Positions 21,932-31,249 of a stretch of 64,000 nucleotides of DNA are shown in pieces. The position numbers and the translations under genes are program-made. The stretch lies in IMG/VR virus record IMGVR_UViG_3300046758_000611, positions 62,001 to 126,000 of that record; one strand, 5' to 3'. Each line of letters begins with the position of its first letter. Position 1 is the first letter of the stretch. The stretch is from a virus. The notes below the pieces were generated by a model. It did no database searches, was not told the DNA's origin, and saw only the letters and a list, made by a program, of their open reading frames with translations.

Positions 21932-23380
21932 TTATGATATAATTCTAAAGTTTCGTTTATCTATGTGAATTTCTACATCTTCGTCAATTTCTGTTTTTAT
22001 GTGAAATGTATAAAACCTCCCCACAGCAAGACACCCAAAGTCAAAATTAAAATAGTGGCCGTTTGAATCACACGATATTTTTGTATATTCACCGAACCCA
22101 ATAACAACCTCAGATGTCTCTGAGTCTCTAACTGAATAAAACATATTGTTGGTTACAAAATTATCAAGAGAGTAGTCTGACTTTGAAGAAAATGTTTTTA
22201 TTGGTCGTTTGCTTCTAATCCCAACTCTTATTTTTTTTCTTTCAGATTGTTTATATTCTTTTTTAATTGTTTTTATTATTGGAATAAACTCGTCAGAAAC
22301 GATCTGATTTATATTAGATTTTTTTACTAAAATTTTTTCTGTTGGTTTTCCGAAGGTACCAGTTGTGTTGTTTTCGTCTGAACATTGTTTATTCGTGAAT
22401 ATATCCGTATCTGTTATTGATGCGGATTCAAGACTCGTGGATTCAAGTGAACTAGATTCAATGGAACCCGACTCAATGGAACCAGATTCAATGGAACCCG
22501 ACTCAATGGAACCAGATTCAATAGATGATGATTCTATACTTCCTGAATTAAGTACACCAGATTCTAATGAACCAGAATCAAGTGTATCAACATTAATTGA
22601 CATATCAGTTTTTGTACCAAGTGAATCTGTATTATGACAATGTTCTGTCGTACACGATATGCTTTTTATATATACTTGTTCACATGGTTCAAACTTGTAA
22701 TCATCGTATAATATTTCTAAATAAGGGTAGTAAATCGTATTTGTATCCTTCGAGAAAAATTGTATAGATGAATGTGCGTCTATTGTTTCTTCTATAAATT
22801 TTATTAAAAATCCGTTGTTCTCGATATCACCAACCAACCATGATTTTACAATACTTGTTACATCAACCTTTACATCAGAGAATGCACCTTTAAACTTAAA
22901 TATCAGATCGGTGTCATCGGTGTTAGTTCTTTGTGGTATTTCGTTGTGTTCGTAGAACTCACCACCCCCCAAATAGTTGGTTGTGTTTGCATCTTGATTC
23001 CAAAAATTTTTACCAAAATCTGCGTATCTCCAACTTGCACCTTTGTATGAAAAAGATGATGATTTTGTGTCTTGGTATCGTCCAGTTCCTTCGTCCCAAT
23101 ACTTTTTAACAGGGTATACACCAAGAGAGTCACCCATCGATAACTCAGACGAATTTGCTACTTTTAAGTTTAAATAAAACTCCGAATTTATAAGTTTGTT
23201 TTTATTCGCCGTGAACAATTCATTATCGAACTCAATTAAAATTCTACTTAAAACAAGTCCATCGGTGTCTGTGTTAATTTTTTTAAGTTCAAGAATCTCA
23301 TCGTATCCAGAGTTGAGTTCAAGTAACCGTCTGTGTTTATACAAAGTGGTATCTTTGGTTGGATATATAAAATAAATCAT
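21932..23380 (-). CDS. Virion protein: DNRLRE-like domain plus SIESG pentapeptide-like repeats
   Basis: A 482-residue protein. Residues about 1-230 fit the DNRLRE (TGF-beta propeptide-like) beta domain found in secreted and surface proteins: a first strand with 'KDTTLY', then 'WDEGTGRY', and near the end 'VTSIVKSWLVGDIENNGFLI'. Residues about 265-325 are eleven or so five-residue units of the type S-[IL]-E-S-[GS], which would form a pentapeptide-type quadrilateral beta-helix. Residues 350-482 form another domain with a conserved-looking end (IHIDKRNFRIIS). The start overlaps the gp6-like gene by 4 bases. A baseplate or fibre role is likely given its place next to gp6. Confidence 0.65.
   Translation of the reverse strand: MIYFIYPTKDTTLYKHRRLLELNSGYDEILELKKINTDTDGLVLSRILIEFDNELFTANKNKLINSEFYLNLKVANSSELSMGDSLGVYPVKKYWDEGTGRYQDTKSSSFSYKGASWRYADFGKNFWNQDANTTNYLGGGEFYEHNEIPQRTNTDDTDLIFKFKGAFSDVKVDVTSIVKSWLVGDIENNGFLIKFIEETIDAHSSIQFFSKDTNTIYYPYLEILYDDYKFEPCEQVYIKSISCTTEHCHNTDSLGTKTDMSINVDTLDSGSLESGVLNSGSIESSSIESGSIESGSIESGSIESGSIESSSLESTSLESASITDTDIFTNKQCSDENNTTGTFGKPTEKILVKKSNINQIVSDEFIPIIKTIKKEYKQSERKKIRVGIRSKRPIKTFSSKSDYSLDNFVTNNMFYSVRDSETSEVVIGFGEYTKISCDSNGHYFNFDFGCLAVGRFYTFHIKTEIDEDVEIHIDKRNFRIIS
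22456..22515 (-). repeat. Two perfect 30-bp tandem repeats inside the SIESG-coding region
   Basis: Two identical 30-base units (22456-22485 and 22486-22515), each made of two 15-base sub-units that differ slightly. They encode four SIESG units. Degenerate 15-base copies extend the array on both sides (about 22411-22590). The perfect identity points to a recent duplication. Confidence 0.8.
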
Positions 23381-25341
23381 AAAACTCGTCCTGTTATGTC
23401 CCTGGTTGGGTATTTTAATTCAAAAATAGATGGGTCTTTCGATGGATAGATTGTTTTGTTCATAGTTGCAGAATTTATATCATATTCATTTTCAGAGTAA
23501 TTGCCATCGTTTATATTAAGATTTTTAATTATAAGTTTTGTAACATTTTTTACACCAGAAACCTTTGACATCTCAACTTCTAGTGTACCGGTGTCAATTG
23601 GTTGTGATATTTGCCATTTATCTATATCAAAAAAATCTGCTATTATTTCATTTAATGAAAAAAGTATTTCTTTTTTATTAAAGTTCATATAAGAGGTTAC
23701 TTCGTATTCTACTCCTATGTTAATAATAAAAGCATTTGTCATGTTTATTCCATCGGTTAGCATTCTATAGTTGGAAAGATACTTACTTAAATTTTGATAA
23801 ACAAGATCATTTGGGGTTATTAGTTTCTTGTTTTCGTCAAAACTCAATACATACAAATTTACTGCAAACGGATTGTTTATCTCTCCATACACACGATTTA
23901 GTTCTTGTGGTTGAACCTCCTGATTAATTGAATAAGAATTTTTGACTATATCCGTTTGTGAGAATGAGTCAAGAGAACCATCTTTACTTACAAATGCTTT
24001 TGCTATACTTCCAAGTCTCGGTGGCATACTATATGCTCTTATTACATAATCTTCACGGGTGACTGCTCTATTTTGCGAAGAAAAACTAGAAAGACCTTTG
24101 ATTCGTATTTCGTCAATTGACTCCTCACCACGACCACCCAACGCAGGATCTGGATTATTCACCCCAACTGTATTTTTGATTGTCTCCAATACTCCCTCTT
24201 CACCCTCTGATAAAAATGCGTTTGTTTCATTATACTTAATTTGGGTAATAGTTGTAAGTGTATTTGATTTCAAGTTAGACTCGACACCACCACCAGAATA
24301 ATACTCGATTGTAAGTGTTGTGTTTGCAGGTGCTTCTCCATATGTATCAGACTTCAAGAAATTTGCGGGATCGTAAGACGATTCAAATTTTTTTGTTGAT
24401 TTTAATGATGATCCAACAGTGTTGAGGGATGGAATTACAATCTCTTCGTCAATTTTGTCCTTTCCTGCACCAAATTCTAAGGTTGTGGTGTTATCACTAT
24501 TTACAAATGTTGAAAATCGTTTCGATGTTTTAATATATCGCAATAAATACGGTACACTTAATGATAAATTGCTTGTGTTTGGACTCGTTTTATCATTGTT
24601 TGGTTCTTCGATCAAAATTGTATCTTGTGATAGATAATCAACTTCATAGTATTTGTTTCCAGTCGAATCTATTACTGAAATTATTTCGAGTACATCCGTA
24701 TCAGGAAGTTCAACTTGAAAAAACTCACTTGCTTCTCCAACTGTTATTGTGTATGTTTTTCTGGTGCCGGCCGATGCCATTACCTTTTTGTTGAATAAGT
24801 AAAATTGAGGTTGACCAAGTTGGTCTCGTTGAAATACACTTATTTCGGTTGGTGAACTTGCTTCGTCAAGACCAAAGTTTACAGGTTCTGTTGTTCTAAA
24901 AATAGTTGCCGAACCTCCAGTTGAAATAACCTCCATACCCTCATCAATGTTTAAAGCAAATTTCATGTCGGGTTCAACTGTGCCGTCTTCTGAAATTTTC
25001 GATGGTATTAGTTGAAATATATCCAACATGGTTGTGGCTGCCACACTTGCCTTTGGTTTATATCCCAAGTAATTTGCAAGAGTAATTACATTTTTTCTTT
25101 CACTTGCATATTGTAAAAACCCTTCTTTAAATTGATAGTCTACATAGTAAGATAAAACATCACCCACATAACTTACCAAATCTACAAACATCATTCCAGT
25201 TGAGTTCTCACTGAAGTCTTTGTATGTTTTGGAATAATATGTCTTAATATAGTCGATTAAGTTAGACTTAAAACTATCAAAGTCTTTGCTTAAATAGTTT
25301 ATTTCTTTTTTTCCGTCTTGGATGGTGTTTAAATTATCCAT
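23377..25341 (-). CDS. 6: Baseplate wedge protein, T4 gp6-like
   Basis: A 654-residue protein, against 660 for T4 gp6. The N-terminus (about 12-115) matches gp6 and baseplate J-type proteins: 'YLSKDFDSFKSNLIDYIKTY', then 'GMMFVDLVSYVGDVLSYYVD' and 'ASERKNVITLANYLGYKPKA'. Later 'GGRGEESIDEIRIKG' and 'RAVTREDYVIRA' (about 400-430) are typical of the J-like core. gp6 dimers form the ring that joins the wedges around the hub. A ribosome site AGGA lies 8 bases before the ATG. The gp25-like gene ends 4 bases upstream, the same gene pair as in T4-like baseplates. Confidence 0.85.
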   Translation of the reverse strand: MDNLNTIQDGKKEINYLSKDFDSFKSNLIDYIKTYYSKTYKDFSENSTGMMFVDLVSYVGDVLSYYVDYQFKEGFLQYASERKNVITLANYLGYKPKASVAATTMLDIFQLIPSKISEDGTVEPDMKFALNIDEGMEVISTGGSATIFRTTEPVNFGLDEASSPTEISVFQRDQLGQPQFYLFNKKVMASAGTRKTYTITVGEASEFFQVELPDTDVLEIISVIDSTGNKYYEVDYLSQDTILIEEPNNDKTSPNTSNLSLSVPYLLRYIKTSKRFSTFVNSDNTTTLEFGAGKDKIDEEIVIPSLNTVGSSLKSTKKFESSYDPANFLKSDTYGEAPANTTLTIEYYSGGGVESNLKSNTLTTITQIKYNETNAFLSEGEEGVLETIKNTVGVNNPDPALGGRGEESIDEIRIKGLSSFSSQNRAVTREDYVIRAYSMPPRLGSIAKAFVSKDGSLDSFSQTDIVKNSYSINQEVQPQELNRVYGEINNPFAVNLYVLSFDENKKLITPNDLVYQNLSKYLSNYRMLTDGINMTNAFIINIGVEYEVTSYMNFNKKEILFSLNEIIADFFDIDKWQISQPIDTGTLEVEMSKVSGVKNVTKLIIKNLNINDGNYSENEYDINSATMNKTIYPSKDPSIFELKYPTRDITGRVL

Positions 25342-25345
25342 TTAA

Positions 25346-25750
25346 TTATCCTGCATCTAATGATAAACTTAGTGTGCTTTCTGTGTCTGGGACACTTGCT
25401 ATCATATATTTAATATTTAATTCTACTTTATGTGGGTCTTTATCAAAATCAGAACTTACATCCACGGAAATAACTTCTACATCCGGCATCCAATTTGCGG
25501 TGGTATCTTTTATTTCATCTAAAAATATTTTATCTACGTGTTCTGTAATATTTGGATCGAAAAGCAGTCTACGTAAATTACTTCCATATTCTGGCATCAT
25601 AGGCCGTTCACCTTTTGCTGTCATTAAGAGCATCATTAAATTATATTTTGACCTCTCAATTACAGAGTAAGTTTGAGCAAAAAATCCATCTTTTTCACCC
25701 CGTGTATATGGAATAGAAATTCCAACTGGCACTTTAAGGTTTTCGTACAC
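25346..25750 (-). CDS. 25: Baseplate wedge protein, T4 gp25-like (GPW/gp25 family)
   Basis: A 134-residue protein, against 132 for T4 gp25. Family features include 'FFAQTYSVIERSKYNLMMLL', then 'GERPMMPEYGSNLRRLLFDP' (about 46-65), where the E-Y-G and arginine-rich loop are typical, and a C-terminal strand pair (VEVISVDV, VELNIKYMI). gp25 joins gp6 and gp53 in the core bundle of the wedge and helps trigger sheath contraction. The start codon is GTG at 25750, with GGAAA about 9 bases upstream. It sits 3 bases after the stop of the 130-residue gene and 4 bases before gp6. Confidence 0.85.
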   Translation of the reverse strand: MYENLKVPVGISIPYTRGEKDGFFAQTYSVIERSKYNLMMLLMTAKGERPMMPEYGSNLRRLLFDPNITEHVDKIFLDEIKDTTANWMPDVEVISVDVSSDFDKDPHKVELNIKYMIASVPDTESTLSLSLDAG

Positions 25751-25753
25751 CTA

Positions 25754-26146
25754 CTATTTTCCTTTCTTTTTACTCTCAATTGCGTTTATCAACTCAGAGT
25801 AATCACGGGTTAGTGCGTTTGATACACTTTCCGGTAAGTCTTTTATATTCAATTCGTTTCCGTTAAAGTCTGTTTGCTTGTTTGTTTCCATAGTCGATGA
25901 AACCAACTGACCTTCTTGGGGGACTCCACCAACAGTAGCACGAAGTGCTTCGTTTATTTTTTCATTGCGAGAATAAACTTTATCTGAATTCGTTGATTTG
26001 GTTTTTATTTTTGCCTCGGTTTTTTCTATTTTAACATTTGACTTTTTATTTTGTGTTTTATATTCAGACAATATTTCAGGAAGAGTCGTTTTTAACTCTT
26101 CTCTAACTGCTAATTTTATTATCGTTATTAGTTCACTTTTTTTCAT
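25754..26146 (-). CDS. Small polar protein of unknown function between gp25- and gp5-like genes
   Basis: Not recognised. A 130-residue, lysine- and glutamate-rich protein with a helical N-terminus (about 1-30, 'ELITIIKLAVREELKTTLPE') and a polar middle. The C-terminal part (about 65-130) contains 'EALRATVGGVPQEGQ' and a final helix. It is transcribed between the spike gene and gp25 with a 3-base gap to gp25. Position in the baseplate block suggests an assembly or minor baseplate role. The upstream gap to 26188 is AT-rich with several TAAATA-like words but no clear promoter. Confidence 0.55.
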   Translation of the reverse strand: MKKSELITIIKLAVREELKTTLPEILSEYKTQNKKSNVKIEKTEAKIKTKSTNSDKVYSRNEKINEALRATVGGVPQEGQLVSSTMETNKQTDFNGNELNIKDLPESVSNALTRDYSELINAIESKKKGK

Positions 26147-26187
26147 AATATCGGTTTCTTATAATATATATTTATTTATTTACTTAT

Positions 26188-29100
26188 TTATCCATCTATA
26201 AATACTCTCGTACTTAATAATGTTGGCAATCTTGAACGTAAAGATGCCAAACTTCCTTGTTGAGCAGGTCTTGATGTGGTTATATAAGGGTCGTGGTGTA
26301 CATGACTAGATAGCCAGCCACACAAAGAACTTAACCAGTCAATCGTATTATTTCCTTTCAAAACTGGATGTCTTCGTGTTATATATGCTCCGAGGTGTAT
26401 TGTAGGAGAAATAACAGATGTGTGTGTTTTTGTTTCTGTGACAAATCTGTCTATGCAATTCATAGTTATTTCATCATCAGTTGCTACGAAAAATTTCTTT
26501 TTCGCATAAATTCCTGTTTCTTGTGTTTTTGAAGAAATTAAAATTCGTTCTGAGTTTATTATAATTTGATTTCCTGTTAAAGCCGGCAATTGTTTTCCGA
26601 ATATGACTTTTGCCTCAGATGCTTCTTTTAAAACTTGCTTTTCCAGTTTACTAAGGTTTGAGTTTAATTTTTTCTTTTTTGCTTGCTTTGCTGTATTAAT
26701 TGATTCATTTACCTTATCAGTATCTTTTAATGTTTCTAAGTCTTCAGGATGTAATAACGAAACGGCATTCATATCAGCATTTTGAATTGGTGTTCCTTTT
26801 AATGAATCACGTGTAATTGTTTCTCCTGTGTGAAATGATTTTACTTCATCAGGATCTTGTGGGGCTGCTTTTACATTATTAGGTTTTGTTGTTTGTGTTT
26901 TTTTGGACTTTACGCCTTCACTTACACCATCGTCCTGTTTTTCGTTAGACTTCGGTGTATCAGAACTTTTGTTGTCTGATCGAGTCTCTTCTTTTTTGTT
27001 TTCTGTTGATGTGTCGTTGGATTCGTATTTTACACCATCAGTATCCGTTTCATACGATACTCCACTTTTTTGATTTTCTTTTTTTGAATTTACAACTTCG
27101 GTTTTTTCGGACACTGTTACACTTGATGATTCTTTTAAAATTTCTTGATTTCCACTAGGACTTTCTATTTTGGTTCCGGGTGTTGCATTTATTTTAGTTC
27201 CGGCGGGAACATTCATAGAGGCAGGATTATTGTTGTTTTCAATATTTTGGTTAGTCTCTATACTTGAACCAGCTGCGAGTGTTATATTTGAACCGGCTGC
27301 TATTTGATTAGTTTGACCAGAATTTGTTTTTGTGAGTGTAGTTCCTTGAGATGCGGTAAAGTTTGTTCCTGCTTGTAGTCCAACACTTGACATACTGCTA
27401 TTTTGTGTTCTGGTTGGTTGTGGTCTCGTCCCACCCCCACTTAGTGTTCCACCAAAACTTGCACCAAGTTGACCTACCCCCTGATTATACTGAATACCTG
27501 ATGATGATTCTGCTTGGTAACTTATACCAGAAGATCCAACATTTCCAGTGGATTGTTGCATAGACATTGTAGACGATGTGCCACCAGTACCTTCTTTATT
27601 TCTATATAACCCAGTCATGGGGTCAAATGTCATAGTTGCCACTTCTTCATTTCCCTTTTGCAAAGATGCAAATCCTGACACACCACCACCACCACCTTTG
27701 AGTGAAGTACCGAGGTCACCAAAGTCATCTCCGAGAGCAGAAAATTGTTGATCAAAGTCTGGATGGTTTTTTGCATAAGGTCCGAATGTTCCATCTGCTT
27801 TCATTTGATTACCCATTTGTTGGGTAAGCATTTTGTTTAATTCTGTATCAAGTGTATCGGTCAACGAGTTTCCCCACTCTATTTGATTTACAAAATCACA
27901 CAAATCAAATAAAAAATCTTTTAATGAGAATCCAATCAAGAAACCTAAAGCAAATTTAAGATTTCTTAGTTTGTCAAAAATTGACATTAAAATTCCAAGC
28001 AATGCAATGTTTATGCCAAATGATAATAACCACCCAAGTGATTCTTCTGTTTTTGATCCATGTGTTCCTTTCTTTTTTCCCAAAAGTCCACAAATTGCCA
28101 TAATTCCCATTGATGCCAATTTAAAAATCTTAAACATCAAACTATCTTCTTTGTTTATTCCGATATCACCAAGACCAGGTATATCAATTCCAAGTGAATT
28201 TGCGGCCGATAGTGCAGGACCGGCTGGTGTTCCTGCAAGTGCATTTTGTCCAACCTTGTTTGAAGATGCAATTGAACCTACAATACCGGTTTCAAATGTT
28301 TGATTCAATTTAAAGTTACCAGAACCAATATCACCTAAAAAGTTTGCACGTTTAATCGCACCGGATGAAACCGACCCTCCTCCAGTTTTGCTTAACCCAC
28401 CACTTATTGCTATACCAGCCCCAACGGCTCCAATTTTTCCTAAAGTTCCAACTCCTCCACTTGATCCTTCTGTTGATGCGACTTTTGTTTCGACATTTAT
28501 TCCAGATGAGGCAGACCCCGAGACTATGCTAGTTCCGTTGCTTGAGTTTGGTGTTTCTATAAACTTGCTTGCAGTTTCGGTGTCCATTTTACCTATTCTG
28601 TCACCAATTACTTCTCCATCTTCTTCTCCAACTGCTTCTTTGAATCCTTCTTTCATTGCCGATCCGTGGTCACCTTTTGATGCTTTCTCGGCCATTTTTC
28701 TCTGAGTTTCGTGACTTTCGTCTGGAGTTACAATGTCACTTTGTCCATTTACTTCTTTAACATCTTCGGTTTTTTTATTACTAGGAGAACTTTTTGGTTT
28801 TATTTTTTTAGTACCAACTGAAGAGTTCGATAAACTTCCAAGAGATGCAGATATACCTGGATTCTTAACTCGTTTTGGTTGTACTAAAGCCCTACCGAGT
28901 GTGTGGGTAAACTTTGATAGTGTTTTTCCAGAGGTTATTTGAATTGAAGAACCATCACGATTTACATCCTCAAGTATGGTGTGACCATATTGTAATTCAG
29001 AACCAACAAGGGGACGTTGTCGGTTGCGAATTAGAATCATCGGATTTCCCAAGTTTCCTGCATAAGACTCTCCGTGACCAGACGAAGTACCGATATCAAA

Positions 29101-29796
29101 GTTGGGAGAGTCAACAAAGTTTCCAAATCTAATGCTACTACCAAATCTACTTTCTATTATAGTGTCACCTTCATAGTGCATAAGTGGACGAATCATGTTA
29201 TTTGCTTTAAAATATTTTCCCAAATTACTTCCTATCTGATTGCTAACCTGAGATACGTTCGATTTGTTTCTTGTTAACGAAAGATTTGCACTTTTATCTT
29301 TCGTAATGGGAGTTCCTCCACCAGTTCTTAATTCATGACGATAATCTGCGTTATTGTTTATAAAATTTTTATCATTTAATCTACGAGAGTAATATACAGT
29401 AGTCATGTATCTGGAAGCAATAACTACTTCATTGATTAATGGAAATTCTTTTACTCCTGCTTCAAGTGGTATTGCCCAACTCAATTGTTCTATTGGTAAA
29501 TTAGTTTGACTAAATAGCATTCTTATTTTTACACGACCTATCCAAGAAGCATAATCTAAAACCTGCGTATCATTGAAACCCTCGGGCCACTCTTCTTCTG
29601 TAACAAATGGTTGAGTTGATTTATTTTTAAATATCGGGTGGTTTTCATCACGTATTACATCAATAACAACGGCTGGCTCTAATTCGTAGAACATCAACGA
29701 ATCATTTGATTTATTCGCAACAGACCTACCACTTGCTAAACTCTTTTGTGAAGCCTCAGCAGTTATGGAGTTTTTTAAATAATTAGTGTATGCCAT
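26188..29796 (-). CDS. 5: Baseplate hub/spike protein, T4 gp5-like, without visible lysozyme domain
   Basis: A 1202-residue protein. Residues about 38-130 match the gp5/VgrG OB-fold ('ELEPAVVIDVIRD', 'WIGRVKIRM', 'WAIPLEAGVKEFPLINEVVI'). Residues about 550-635 hold three hydrophobic stretches ('MGIMAICGLLG', 'SFGINIALLGILMSIF', 'FALGFLIGFSL'), odd for a tail spike. Residues about 760-880 are a Ser/Thr/Gly/Asn-rich region with 'AAGS' and 'PAGT' repeats like a beta-prism. The last 170 residues ('NQIIINSERILISSK', 'EITMNCIDRFVTE') resemble the shaft of membrane-piercing spikes. T4 gp5 carries a lysozyme here, but no lysozyme motif is seen. The start overlaps the upstream gene by 14 bases. Confidence 0.75.
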   Translation of the reverse strand: MAYTNYLKNSITAEASQKSLASGRSVANKSNDSLMFYELEPAVVIDVIRDENHPIFKNKSTQPFVTEEEWPEGFNDTQVLDYASWIGRVKIRMLFSQTNLPIEQLSWAIPLEAGVKEFPLINEVVIASRYMTTVYYSRRLNDKNFINNNADYRHELRTGGGTPITKDKSANLSLTRNKSNVSQVSNQIGSNLGKYFKANNMIRPLMHYEGDTIIESRFGSSIRFGNFVDSPNFDIGTSSGHGESYAGNLGNPMILIRNRQRPLVGSELQYGHTILEDVNRDGSSIQITSGKTLSKFTHTLGRALVQPKRVKNPGISASLGSLSNSSVGTKKIKPKSSPSNKKTEDVKEVNGQSDIVTPDESHETQRKMAEKASKGDHGSAMKEGFKEAVGEEDGEVIGDRIGKMDTETASKFIETPNSSNGTSIVSGSASSGINVETKVASTEGSSGGVGTLGKIGAVGAGIAISGGLSKTGGGSVSSGAIKRANFLGDIGSGNFKLNQTFETGIVGSIASSNKVGQNALAGTPAGPALSAANSLGIDIPGLGDIGINKEDSLMFKIFKLASMGIMAICGLLGKKKGTHGSKTEESLGWLLSFGINIALLGILMSIFDKLRNLKFALGFLIGFSLKDFLFDLCDFVNQIEWGNSLTDTLDTELNKMLTQQMGNQMKADGTFGPYAKNHPDFDQQFSALGDDFGDLGTSLKGGGGGVSGFASLQKGNEEVATMTFDPMTGLYRNKEGTGGTSSTMSMQQSTGNVGSSGISYQAESSSGIQYNQGVGQLGASFGGTLSGGGTRPQPTRTQNSSMSSVGLQAGTNFTASQGTTLTKTNSGQTNQIAAGSNITLAAGSSIETNQNIENNNNPASMNVPAGTKINATPGTKIESPSGNQEILKESSSVTVSEKTEVVNSKKENQKSGVSYETDTDGVKYESNDTSTENKKEETRSDNKSSDTPKSNEKQDDGVSEGVKSKKTQTTKPNNVKAAPQDPDEVKSFHTGETITRDSLKGTPIQNADMNAVSLLHPEDLETLKDTDKVNESINTAKQAKKKKLNSNLSKLEKQVLKEASEAKVIFGKQLPALTGNQIIINSERILISSKTQETGIYAKKKFFVATDDEITMNCIDRFVTETKTHTSVISPTIHLGAYITRRHPVLKGNNTIDWLSSLCGWLSSHVHHDPYITTSRPAQQGSLASLRSRLPTLLSTRVFIDG

Positions 29797-30214
29797 CCTC
29801 AGTTTCCTCTTCTATCGTTTCGTCTAGGTCTTCCGAGGAAATTTTTGGTATGCTTATAGCTTTTTTGCTAATTTCTTTTAATTCTTTTTCGGCAGACTGT
29901 AGTAATTGTTGCTTTTCTTCATCGGTTAGTGAGTAATCCCCGCCACCGTCAGAATCCCCACCACTACCTCCGTTTATTATTCTCTGTAACACGGCCGAAA
30001 GTTTTACTAATTGATCGTCATTTTTAACACCCACATCTATATAGTCACGGATCATTGGGGCAATAACAGTGGCACTACCTGCATCTTTTACCATTGTACG
30101 CAAGTCTTTTATTAATTGGTTAATTTGTTCTTTTTTATGACTTGAATTGAAGTATATATCTTTTACCAAAGAAGAAAAGGTCTTTCCCTCGAAAATTTCA
30201 ATGTCTTTATCCAT
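29783..30214 (-). CDS. Small acidic protein of unknown function upstream of gp5-like gene
   Basis: Not recognised. A 143-residue protein with a helical N-terminal half (about 15-90), a Gly/Asp linker (GGSGGDSDGGGD, about 93-104) and a charged helical C-terminus (LTDEEKQQLLQSAEKELKEI). It is translationally coupled to the gp5-like gene, whose start lies within its last codons. The ATG at 30214 is preceded by TATTTATATATA with no Shine-Dalgarno sequence, so a leaderless or weakly initiated message is possible. A structural or assembly role is inferred from position. Confidence 0.55.
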   Translation of the reverse strand: MDKDIEIFEGKTFSSLVKDIYFNSSHKKEQINQLIKDLRTMVKDAGSATVIAPMIRDYIDVGVKNDDQLVKLSAVLQRIINGGSGGDSDGGGDYSLTDEEKQQLLQSAEKELKEISKKAISIPKISSEDLDETIEEETEDGIH

Positions 30215-30244
30215 TATATATAAATATAAATGTATATATTTTTT

Positions 30245-30955
30245 TTAATATTCGCCTGAAGATAATGTTCCCTTTTCTAGATACCTAGCATATAAATTTG
30301 ACTGAATATCTTTCATTTTATTTACTACCTTTGTGATATGCTGAGTTTTACAATTAGTCATTTCACGAATAAATAAATAAAGTGCTTTTTTATTAAAGTT
30401 TTCTATAACGTCTGATTTTCTGAATATTTCAAGAACTGCATATGCTATTCGTTTTTCTTGGTCTTTTTTGTATATAGTATCGATGTTATCTTCAAGGTGA
30501 TCTACCATTAGTTTTATAAACTCAGAAAGTTCCTTTTTTTTAGTCTCTGCTCTTGGGTTAAATGTAAGTTCTTTTTGCTCGTATATAATTTCATCGTCAT
30601 CAACACTTGTGTGTCTTTTAAATTTTTTGTAGTTTCCGTTATTGTATAGAATTAAAAAATTTTTTGCTATAATACTAAAATATGAAAATGCCTTTCCGTT
30701 ATTTGCTTTGTATTTGTGCATATTGCTTACAAGGTTACTAACCACTTCTCGTTGAACATCTTCATGACTGCACTGGAAATACGAAAACTTAAATGTGTTT
30801 AGAATGTTTTCTGCCAATTTCTCAAATGGATACTTTATATGTTCTTCGTATATTTTATTTCGTTCCACCATGTCATCTGAGTTATTATATAAAACTATAT
30901 TGTCCTCAGTTTCTTGTGTGAAATACATTTTCTTTTTCGATTTTGGTCTTGCCAT
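30245..30955 (-). CDS. 55: Late-transcription sigma factor, T4 gp55-like
   Basis: A 236-residue protein, longer than the 185 of T4 gp55. The central part (about 80-110, 'HKYKANNGKAFSYFSIIAKN') matches sigma region 2 of the gp55 group, with the aromatic residues used to melt the promoter. The N-terminus begins MARPKSKKKMYF. gp55 directs host RNA polymerase to TATAAATA late promoters with the sliding clamp and gp33. No normal region 4 is visible, as expected for gp55. Its ATG follows directly on the stop of the small membrane protein gene (TAAATG). Its presence supports late promoters in this window, although the commonest upstream motif here is the reverse complement of the T4 one. Confidence 0.75.
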   Translation of the reverse strand: MARPKSKKKMYFTQETEDNIVLYNNSDDMVERNKIYEEHIKYPFEKLAENILNTFKFSYFQCSHEDVQREVVSNLVSNMHKYKANNGKAFSYFSIIAKNFLILYNNGNYKKFKRHTSVDDDEIIYEQKELTFNPRAETKKKELSEFIKLMVDHLEDNIDTIYKKDQEKRIAYAVLEIFRKSDVIENFNKKALYLFIREMTNCKTQHITKVVNKMKDIQSNLYARYLEKGTLSSGEY

Positions 30956-31228
30956 TTAGTTTAGTTCCCTTTGTTTGAAGTCTTCTATTATTTGCTTAAT
31001 TTCATCAAATGCAACACCGACTTCATCGTCTTTTTCAAAAATTTCTCGTTGATCAACATTTTTAATATTTTTATACAAATCTTCAAATTTATTTCTTATG
31101 TCAATCGTCCAATTTTCATATATTATATTTTTTCTATATAAATTGAAAGATGTATAAAGTGTTATAAGTAACAACATTGACAGAAATATAAGTAGATATA
31201 TATACATTCCTATATAATAGTCTAACAT
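30956..31228 (-). CDS. Small membrane-anchored protein of unknown function
   Basis: A 90-residue protein when started at the ATG at 31228; an in-frame TTG at 31243 is less likely. One transmembrane segment covers about residues 3-28 (YYIGMYIYLLIFLSMLLLIT and on), followed by a charged region with a short predicted coiled coil (about 40-90). The topology resembles a spanin-like or anchor protein, but no specific family is recognised. It is directly coupled to the gp55-like gene, sharing TAAATG. Confidence 0.55.
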   Translation of the reverse strand: MLDYYIGMYIYLLIFLSMLLLITLYTSFNLYRKNIIYENWTIDIRNKFEDLYKNIKNVDQREIFEKDDEVGVAFDEIKQIIEDFKQRELN

Positions 31229-31249
31229 ATATTGATATGTCAATAAAAT

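Noticed and set aside
22411-22590. Short direct repeats that could suggest a CRISPR array
   Set aside because: The repeats abut with no spacers, keep a coding frame (SIESG units) and lie inside a long virion gene.
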